Positions 57,500 to 64,000 of a DNA stretch of 64,000 nucleotides are shown piece by piece (the first letter of the stretch is position 1; the number at the start of each line of letters is the position of its first letter). Under the pieces are notes generated by a model. It was not told where the DNA came from and ran no database searches. It was given only the letters and a program-made list of their open reading frames with translations. Source of the DNA: Emiliania huxleyi CCMP1516 (lineage: Eukaryota > Haptophyta > Isochrysidales > Noelaerhabdaceae); contig NW_005202428.1 of NCBI RefSeq assembly GCF_000372725.1, forward strand, positions 853,331 through 917,330, written 5' to 3'. A program made the translations under genes and the position numbers.

Positions 57500-58240
57500 C
57501 TATACCCACCCGGAACAGTTTGCCGGCGACGGCCGCGCGCGGTTGGCATTGTGACGATGGGTGCGCGCGGCCGCGTCGCGCCCGCCATGGTTCGGCGCGG
57601 CGCGCCTACCAGCGGCAATTGTCGAGGCACGGGAACGCTTACCCGGGGTCATCCTCTGAGCCTGGTCGTCGGCGCCGCGATGCCACGGCGGCGCATTCGA
57701 CGTCGTCGGCGCGCTGTGCCCCGCGTTGAGCCCCGCCGCTCGTAGCGACGGCAGCAGGTCGGCCCGGTGCAGCGCGCCCTGGCCGCAGACTGAAGAACGG
57801 CCACGAGGGGTGTGTGATGTGCGGTGCGGGGTTGTGAGGGGGCAGCGTCTTTGTGTGTGCGCGCGCGCGCCGCTGCCGCTCGTGGTTTGAACTGCCCGCT
57901 GTCCCTCGCTGTCTCCCTGCCCTGTGCGAGCGGAGAGGAAGATGGGAGGTCGGCCTTGAGAGCTTTTACGGGGGGTTCTCCCCGCGCCAGAGGCTCTCTG
58001 CCTCTCTATACATATTATAGCCCCTTTTACGGCGCGGAGACACACTGGCATGTTGTTGATGAATGATGAGAGGCGGCGGTACGATATTCTGTTATACTAC
58101 CCGAAAATACCAACAGCCAACACACAAAAGATGAGAAATAGACCCCCCTCCCCCGGGGCTCGCCCGCCTCCCTGGCGACCGTCTCCTAGACCGCCGTACA
58201 ATCATGCAGTGTAGATCGCAGCAGTAGAGCGCGTACCAAA
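57500..58240. other. Intergenic sequence downstream of the F-box/MORN-like gene
   Basis: A 183-codon open frame on the minus strand (58051-57500) has only low-complexity basic composition. No recognisable gene. Confidence 0.5.
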
Positions 58241-58246
58241 GTAGCT

Positions 58247-59341
58247 TCAGGCGGCGTCGACGCGCACCACCCGCTCCGCATCTTGCTCGCCCTCGTAGTG
58301 CCCAACGGCGCCATCGGCAAGCACCACGCGCACCACCCGCTCCGCACCTTGCTCGCCCTCGTAGTGCCCAACGGCGCCATCGGCAAGCACCACGCGCACC
58401 ATCCGCTCCGCACCTGGCTCGCCCTCGTAGTACTGCACAATGCCGTTGGCAGCCTCCATGCGCACCCTCCGCTCCGCTCCTCGCTCGCCCTCGTAGTACG
58501 CCACGCTGCCGTCGGGCATCTCCGTCCGCACCATCCGCTCCGCACCTTGCTCGCCCTCGCAGTACACCTCACTTCCATCGGCATGCACCGTCCGCACCAT
58601 CCGCTCCGCACCTTTCTCGCCCTCGTAGTACGCCTCACTTCCATCGGCACGCACCGTCCGCACCTTCCGCTCCGCACCTTGCTCGCCCTCGTAGTAGTGC
58701 ACCATGCCGTCGGCCAACTCCATGCGCACTACCCGCTCCGCACCTTTGTCTCCCTCGTAGTGCTGCACCACGCCGTCGGCTAACTCCATGCGCACCATCC
58801 GCTCCGCACCTTGCTCGCCCTCGTAGTGCTGCACCTGGCCGCTCCGCAAGGAACGCAACCGCAGCTTCGCGCCACTCTCTTCGCCGCGCTTCAGTCTCCA
58901 GATATCGATGCGATTGTCTCCGGGGCCGTCCAGCTCCGTCGAGAGGCAGAGCGCCGGGCTCACCCTCGCAAGCCACGGGAAGTGGTCGGCGCTGGCGCGG
59001 CGGTCGGCGGCGTATTTGCGCAGGATGGACTCGGTCAGAGGCGAGGGTGGGATGGCAGCGGGTGCGGATGCGGCGAGGCGAGGCGAGCGGCGCGGCGCGG
59101 CTACCCGCTGGGCGAGCTGCAGCCGCATCACCACGGGGAAGAGAGGGTCCTTGAAGCGCGGCAGGCCGCTGCGCAGGGCGAGGAGGCCGAGGCGCGGCGA
59201 CGCGAGGCTGAAGGCGGCGCAGTCGGAGAAGTCGTCGACGCCCTCGAGGATGCGGAGGTGCAGCTCCGGCGGCAGCTCGGCCAGCCAGTCCGTGGGCGGG
59301 GCGTCCTCCTCGGTGTGTGTGGCGCGAGGCGAGCGCGGCAT
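58247..59341 (-). CDS. F-box protein with nine MORN-like 22-residue repeats
   Basis: ATG 59341 (MPRSPRATHTEEDAPPTDWL) places an F-box at the N-terminus: WLAELPPELHLRILEGVDDF, then SDCAAFSLASPRLGLLALRS. A middle region (LTESILRKYAADRRASADHF, VSPALCLSTELDGPGDNRID) leads into eight full and one partial 22-residue repeats of the type HYEGEQGAERVVRVVLADGA, each with a YEG start and an (A)DG turn, as in MORN-type hairpins. Units differ by only a few codons, so the array is young or homogenised. A target-binding beta-sheet arm on an SCF receptor is inferred. Translation could begin further 5', up to 59476, but those residues have no counterpart in F-box proteins. Confidence 0.82.
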   Translation of the reverse strand: MPRSPRATHTEEDAPPTDWLAELPPELHLRILEGVDDFSDCAAFSLASPRLGLLALRSGLPRFKDPLFPVVMRLQLAQRVAAPRRSPRLAASAPAAIPPSPLTESILRKYAADRRASADHFPWLARVSPALCLSTELDGPGDNRIDIWRLKRGEESGAKLRLRSLRSGQVQHYEGEQGAERMVRMELADGVVQHYEGDKGAERVVRMELADGMVHYYEGEQGAERKVRTVRADGSEAYYEGEKGAERMVRTVHADGSEVYCEGEQGAERMVRTEMPDGSVAYYEGERGAERRVRMEAANGIVQYYEGEPGAERMVRVVLADGAVGHYEGEQGAERVVRVVLADGAVGHYEGEQDAERVVRVDAA

Positions 59342-59620
59342 GGGAGGGGTGCTGGTCACAAGCGGCGGGAGCGGCGTTTTCTGAACGAGCGGCGTGAGAA
59401 GAAGAAATACGCCGCGCGTGCAACACATGCGTGCCTCGGAGAAAGACTGCGAGTTGCGGAAGCGATTGCTCGGCAAGGAAGGTGTTGTCGCTTTGCGGGG
59501 TTTCTTTTCTTCATTTCCAAAGGCAGCGCATCCAGGCGCCTAGGGATCGGCCTTGCACTCTCTACTGTTGCTCTGGGAAAGCTTGCGCGCCAGCGCGCCA
59601 CACCCTCTGCCACCATTACC

Positions 59621-60573
59621 ATGATCGCCTCGCCCTCGACGCCTTCTGGCCGCCTTCGAAGCGCGGCATCCAGCGCGATCCTCGTCGTCGCCGGCTTCGC
59701 GCTCGGCCTGCTGGGAGCGGCGACGTCGCCCACGTTGGAGCGCTTCCGCTCAGACTCGTCATCGGCGGGGCGGACGCAGGTCACCAGCGTGGACCAGGCG
59801 TTTGGCGCAGTGCCGGACGCATTTGGGCAGCAGGCCTTTCTCGCCCATGTGATGGTGCAGTCCACCTTGTGGAGAGCTAGCTAACATGTACCTCCCTTTC
59901 CATTCCCTCAGGCTACCCAGAACTTCAACTCGATAAACCCCTTCTACGTCGACCCGTGGGCCCGTGACCACGTCAAGCTCTCAGTGACGCCGTCCTCGGT
60001 CGGATGCGGCAACGATGGCAAGGAGTTCGTGCGGCCCTTCTACGTCAATGTCCGAACCACCACCACAGCATAATGCCCGTGTCCACAGCCGCACCGCACG
60101 CTTTGCAGCGCACACCCCACCCCACCCCCCCCCCAGTCGGCTGGCTCGGCGGCCACTTTCAACTGGTGCGAGGGCAAGACCTGCTACCTCACTCTCGAGA
60201 TCGGAGGCGACGCTCTGCACCACGACATCGGGATGGTGCGGATGCGAGGCTGCCCGGTGAGCACTGCAGACCCGCCACAGACGCCTGCACGGCTGCACAG
60301 AGCACTGCTGACCCGCCATAGACGCCTGCGCGGCTGCACAGAGCACTGCAGACCCGCCACAGACGCCTGCACAGGGCACTGCAGATGCGGCGCAGATGCG
60401 ACCAGAGAGGCTCCCGCGCGCGGCTCTGCCTCCCGCAGGTCTCCGAAGGCTACACGATCCCCTACCTCCGCGTGATGAAGGTTCTGATCGGCTCGTACTC
60501 GTCGCTGTACCTCGGCTGGGGCGCGTGCGACCAGGCGTCTCGCACTAGATGCCGCGGGGCTAGGGCGCAATGA
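59621..60573 (+). CDS. Secreted or membrane-anchored Cys-rich protein, multi-exon
   Basis: ATG 59621 begins MIASPSTPSGRLRSAASSAI, a basic stretch then the hydrophobic LVVAGFALGLLGAATS (signal peptide or anchor). Exon 2 after a CTCAG acceptor (about 59911) reads ATQNFNSINPFYVDPWARDH and VTPSSVGCGNDGKEFVRPFY. Exon 3 (about 60137-60255) reads SAATFNWCEGKTCYLTLEIG and GMVRMRGCP. Exon 4 (from about 60439) reads VSEGYTIPYLRVMKVLIGSY and LYLGWGACDQ. A further Cys-rich segment (about 60655-60780: ETSCALGADTTLQPGDCKTL) may be another exon, so the true end may be later than 60573. The family was not recognised; conserved Cys pairs suggest an extracellular or lumenal domain. Divergent from the F-box/MORN-like gene. 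Confidence 0.6.
60255..60390. repeat. ~41-bp minisatellite in an intron
   Basis: Three imperfect copies of GCACTGCAGACCCGCCACAG followed by ACGCCTGCACGGCTGCACAGA, between exons 3 and 4 of the Cys-rich protein gene. Confidence 0.9.
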
Positions 60574-60789
60574 CGCGCGAGGGCCGCCAGTAGCCGCCAA
60601 CGCTTCTCACCACGAGCGTGCGAACGAGTCGACCTCGCCTCACTGCCGTGTAAGGCGGAGACCAGCTGCGCGCTCGGCGCCGACACGACTCTCCAGCCGG
60701 GCGACTGCAAGACGCTAGCGCACCCAACCGTCCCAAGTGAGCGGTACGACGTCTGCTATGACGGCGCGCCGTCTCGCCAGTGTCATCGG

Positions 60790-61462
60790 CGCGCAGCCGA
60801 GAAGAAGAATCTCACGCGTTGCTCTCGCGCTGCGGACCGTAGGCCAGGGCAAGTACTGATATTGCTCTTCCTCTCCGGGGTCGCGTCACCTACAGCTACT
60901 CGAAAAAAAGTTGAGCCGCACCCGACGCGGGGAACGAGAGACCTCTTGTCACATCGGTAATGAGAGAAATCGAAAAAGAACGAGCTGGTAATGTGTGCGC
61001 CGCGAAAGTCGCGGACCTGCCGCCGCAAGAATTGTGGATCTTATCGGGAGACTAACATACTCTATGTAGAGGAGCCAGAGTTGTATGTCCTTTAAACGGG
61101 GGGGGTGCACCGCTGCGGCGAGGCTGTGAGTTGCACAGGGGTTGTGCGCCGCGGCCGGGCCGCCTCACCTGCTCGGCTCTCCAGCCGGTAGACAAGTCTC
61201 GCTTGTCATCAACAGAAGTAGAAGGGATCTGACCTCGGGCCGCCTCGGACTGCGCAGTCTTAGCCTTGCGATGCTAAGCGACTCTTGTGACCTCTATGCT
61301 CTAACCCTACGGCTTTGCCAAATGCCGGCGGAGAAAGGCCGAGATTTTTCATCAAAGAGCTATCTCGTATGGAGCAGTCTTCTTCAACGACGCTGGCCCC
61401 ACCACCTGCATGGGGGACGAGAATTCCTATGGCGCCGGGGGGCACCTCAAGAGAGCATCCAG
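60790..61462. other. Intergenic region left of the hAT element
   Basis: Unclear coding content. A plus frame ending at the element (FFNDAGPTTCMGDENSYGAG) remains open across the insertion site if one target copy and the element are removed. This would fit a gene fragment hit by the transposon; no family is recognised. Confidence 0.4.
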
Positions 61463-61470
61463 GTCTTCAA

Positions 61471-61847
61471 TAGGGTTGCCTAACGTTAAGAGCTGAACAG
61501 TGTTTTGCTAGTGTTAACAGTAACAACAGAACAACAGTGGGGGCCCCCAACAACAGTAGCTAACGTTAGGCCGACTGAACAACAGTAAGGAAGGCCTGGC
61601 AGTGACCCACGACGATCTCTAGTGTCCAGTGCGGGTAATACCCGAAAATACCCGGAAAATCCCAGGTATTTTCGGATTTTACCCGGGTTTTTTGCCATTT
61701 TCTGCTTGCTGGCCGCTGAACAACAGTAACAACACAACAGTAACAAACAGTAACAGCATGGGCTGGGGTGAACACTTGAACAACGTTGAGGATTTCAGCC
61801 AACAATAGCGCAACTGTTAGGCCCCAAATTAACGTTAGGCAACCCTA
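61471..61847. mobile_element. Non-autonomous hAT-type MITE, 377 bp, complete
   Basis: Perfect 19-bp terminal inverted repeats TAGGGTTGCCTAACGTTAA (61471-61489 and complement 61829-61847) are flanked on both sides by the identical 8-bp target duplication GTCTTCAA (61463-61470 and 61848-61855). An 8-bp duplication with a (C/T)AGGG start is the hAT signature. The interior has many AACAACAGTAAC-like subterminal motifs and two extra GCTAACGTTAGG/CTGTTAGG copies. A central 21-bp hairpin lies at 61632-61652 and 61665-61685 (3 mismatches). No ORF of transposase size exists, so it must be mobilised in trans. Confidence 0.95.
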
Positions 61848-61859
61848 GTCTTCAACACG

Positions 61860-62355
61860 GGTACTCTCCGACGCCGAGGTTGCTGCGCCCGAGGGTGCGC
61901 CTCTCGTGGCAGGCTGAAGTTGGTCTGCTATACCACCAGGCCACACGCCATTAGTAGTAGCCACAGGTAGCTTCCTCCTGGGACGACCATTGTTGTGTAT
62001 GTGTGTTTAGAAAGTCAGGTTGATAACAGTTTGCTTAAAAACAAGAGCAGCCCACGACTCATACGAGGTGAGCTGCATGAAAGAACCCCCTAAAAGCGTT
62101 TCCCCGTACTCTCAATCAGCTTCTTCCAGATCTCTCTCAACTCCTTCTCATACCGGAGCGTCCACTCTCTCTCCGTCCACTGGTAGCCCGGATTGCACTC
62201 TGGCGCGCGGCGGCGGCGTGTCGGAGGACTGCTCAGAGTCGCTGCAGTAGTCGTGCCACTGCCACGGTCATAGTCCGGGTACATCTCAGATCGGCACGAC
62301 GTGGTCTGAGAGTTGGTTAGAAAACGTGTCCAGGTAGCACCTAATGTGGCGCCCA
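61860..62355. other. Intergenic or 3' region
   Basis: A short minus frame (62395-62090: YQWTEREWTLRYEKELREIW, KKLIESTGKRF) could be a downstream exon of the gene ending at 62364, but the junction is unclear. Nothing else supportable. Confidence 0.4.
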
Positions 62356-62363
62356 CAGACGCT

Positions 62364-63968
62364 TCAAAGGCCCCCATCTGCACCTCCAAGTCCACACCAA
62401 CCCCTTGCGCCGCGCATCACTACGTCGACCGTCTCTCCCGCCGCCGCCCCGTGCTCCTCGATCTGCGTATTGGTCGATACGACGCCGAGGCCGAACTTGC
62501 TCGACTCGTCGATGCCGAACGAGACGACGCGCTTCGCCTTGGCCACGCGCACGTAGTTGATGCACTCGCCCGCGATAGTGAGCTCCATGCGCCGCGCCCG
62601 CATCTGCCGCGCGGCCGGCTCGTGGTACACGACGTCGGGCGCCAACGCGTTGAGCACGTCGCTGATGATCTTGGGGACGGCGCCTGGTGGCGTGCGGCGC
62701 GACAGCGCCGCCCACTCCAGCGGCCGGAGGCGCCAATCGCCCGCCTCGAACCGCCCGCGCTTATTGCGGCGCTGCTGCGCCGCGCCGCCGCCCTCCTCCT
62801 CGTCACTCTCGCTCTCGCTCTCGCTCTCACGCTCCGCTCGCAGCTCCTCGACCTTGGTCTTGAGCTCCTTGACCTGGAGCTGCAGCCCGGGCAGCTTCGC
62901 CGCGTCGCCCTCGACGGCGCGCGCCCGCTTGCGCGCCCTCGCCACCTCCGTCTTCTTCACGTCGAGCGCCGCCGCGTGCGCGAGGCCGGCGTCCTCGAGC
63001 TTCTGGTTTGCGCGCGCGAGCTTCTTCGTCAGCATGACGACGCGCACGTAGGACGCGCGCTCGACCGCCGCGTCGAACTTCTGCTTGCGCGTCGCGAGCT
63101 GCGCCGCCCGCGCCGCCTTCTGGGCCTCAGAGTAGCCGCGCTGCTGCGCCTCCTTGAACTTGCGCGCGTCGGCCCGCTTGCGCTCCGCGCGCTTCTTCGC
63201 CTTGTGGAGCTTGTCGGCCTTGTCCGCGCGCTGCGCGCGGCAAACCGCCAGCTCGCGCTCGAGCGCCTCGATCTTCTGGTCCTTCAACCCGATGGTCGCG
63301 GTCAGCGCCGCGTTCTCCTCGACCATCGACGGCGCCGAAGGCAGCGCGGCGGCGGCCGGCGGCAAGCCGAGAGCCGCGCGCAAAACTGGGCCGCGCCTGT
63401 AGATTAGGTCGGCGACGCGCGTGGCCGCCCACGTGTTGAAGCGCTTCGGCGGCCTCTTGCGCGGCGGCTGCCCGCCAAGCCCGCCATTGTCCGGGTGTTT
63501 CTTAAGTCCGGAGTGGTACAAGAGCAAGTGGTCGACTGTCACGCCCTCGCGCGCGCCGCGGCCCTCCCAGCCATCCACCGCCTTCTTCACGGCCTCGCAC
63601 GTCTCCTTGTGCCACTTGCCGTCTATGACCCGCTGAAACGGGTCGTAGTAGCCGGCGGGCGCCGCCGCCGTCGCCCAGCCCGCCTGCTCATCCGCAGCCT
63701 GCGCCGCGAGAGGCGCCAAACCCGCCGCCCATTCGGCGGTGTCCGCGGCGCTGGGCTCGAGAAGGACGATGAAGAGGGCGAAAATCAGCACCTCCGTATC
63801 CGTGGCGTCGGCGTGGTCCCGAACGAAGAACGTTTTGCCCTCGGAGGTGATGGGGGACAGGAGTTTCTCTCCTGCGCAGGCGTGCGAGCGAGCGTCAGCG
63901 CGCCGAGGTCCACTGCGTGTGACTGCACCCGCCGTGGCCGCGCGCACCGGGTCGGCCAGAAAGAGCAT
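62364..63968 (-). CDS. Coiled-coil protein, probably transposon-derived (5' end may lie outside)
   Basis: ATG 63968 gives 534 residues, but the frame stays open to the window edge, so the true start may be beyond it. The N-terminal part has DPFQRVIDGKWHKETCEAVK and HLLLYHSGLKKHPDNG. A basic Arg/Ala/Lys coiled coil of more than 200 residues follows (ALERELAVCRAQRADKADKL onward), with an acidic SESESESDEEE break. The C-terminal part reads PGAVPKIISDVLNALAPDVV, ARRMELTIAGECINYVRVAK, then RVVSFGIDESSKFGLGVVST. The last segment resembles the first Asp strand of RNase H-like DDE transposases found in several protist and animal elements. The protein stops soon after, so the catalytic triad is not seen: truncation or further exons. 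Confidence 0.55.
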   Translation of the reverse strand: MLFLADPVRAATAGAVTRSGPRRADARSHACAGEKLLSPITSEGKTFFVRDHADATDTEVLIFALFIVLLEPSAADTAEWAAGLAPLAAQAADEQAGWATAAAPAGYYDPFQRVIDGKWHKETCEAVKKAVDGWEGRGAREGVTVDHLLLYHSGLKKHPDNGGLGGQPPRKRPPKRFNTWAATRVADLIYRRGPVLRAALGLPPAAAALPSAPSMVEENAALTATIGLKDQKIEALERELAVCRAQRADKADKLHKAKKRAERKRADARKFKEAQQRGYSEAQKAARAAQLATRKQKFDAAVERASYVRVVMLTKKLARANQKLEDAGLAHAAALDVKKTEVARARKRARAVEGDAAKLPGLQLQVKELKTKVEELRAERESESESESDEEEGGGAAQQRRNKRGRFEAGDWRLRPLEWAALSRRTPPGAVPKIISDVLNALAPDVVYHEPAARQMRARRMELTIAGECINYVRVAKAKRVVSFGIDESSKFGLGVVSTNTQIEEHGAAAGETVDVVMRGARGWCGLGGADGGL

Positions 63969-64000
63969 CGCCAACAGTCGCCTTGAGGGCCAGGGCGGCC

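Noticed and set aside
62313-63407. Plus-strand ORF of 364 codons opposite the coiled-coil gene
   Set aside because: Composition (Leu/Arg/Ala repeats) is the antisense shadow of the charged coiled coil on the minus strand.

Overview
The window looks like nuclear DNA of a GC-rich unicellular alga, most plausibly a haptophyte of the Emiliania huxleyi type (inference). Genes carry spliceosomal introns (GT-AG plus several GC-AG). Several encode plastid-type presequences with a phenylalanine at the predicted cleavage site. Microsatellites and minisatellites are abundant, and Pfam-type families are eukaryotic (PSMA4, DNA ligase I, ABCG, F-box, GT90). No bacterial, CRISPR or operon-like structure was seen. 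There are two N gaps: 14399-15167, and 36676-36775 inside badly degraded sequence.

Layout. 1-6034: two F-box/RCC1-repeat paralogues flank an EVE-domain gene and a repeat-rich unit with a long basic ORF. 6485-15572: AAAP amino-acid transporter (-), small plastid-type protein (-), multipass membrane protein (+), PhyH-like dioxygenase (-), proteasome subunit alpha type 4 (+, broken by the gap). 15600-24330: mostly repeats, with a cPLA2/patatin-like lipase (-), a DUF285 fragment abutting a long inverted repeat, and a methyltransferase-like remnant. 24513-34975: ABCG transporter (-), ankyrin protein (+), lumenal pentapeptide-repeat protein (-), FBXO8-like F-box/Sec7 protein (-), GT90 glycosyltransferase (+). 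35000-37260: (GT)n, an inverted-repeat element and a low-quality stretch. 37672-43818: FkbM methyltransferase (-), type II membrane protein remnant (-), large protein made of UBA-like helical repeats (+). 44172-54392: DNA ligase I (-), three less certain minus-strand genes (one plastid-type, one glycosyltransferase-like with an in-frame stop), deiodinase-like protein (+). 54400-58190: low-complexity DNA with ambiguous ORFs. 58247-64000: F-box protein with MORN-like repeats (-), secreted or anchored Cys-rich protein (+), a complete non-autonomous hAT element with an 8-bp target duplication, and a coiled-coil protein that looks transposon-derived (-).

The genes do not form one pathway. Recurrent themes are F-box proteins (four, each with a different or duplicated partner domain), divergent gene pairs 150-500 bp apart, and short dispersed repeats in the 5' flanks of genes. 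The strongest candidates for something undescribed are the UBA-like repeat protein at 40127-43818, the promoter-proximal 60-70 bp repeat family, the hAT MITE at 61471-61847 and the ORF with monomer-like upstream repeats at 1448-3635. Exon limits given as approximate come from reading frames and splice consensus only.
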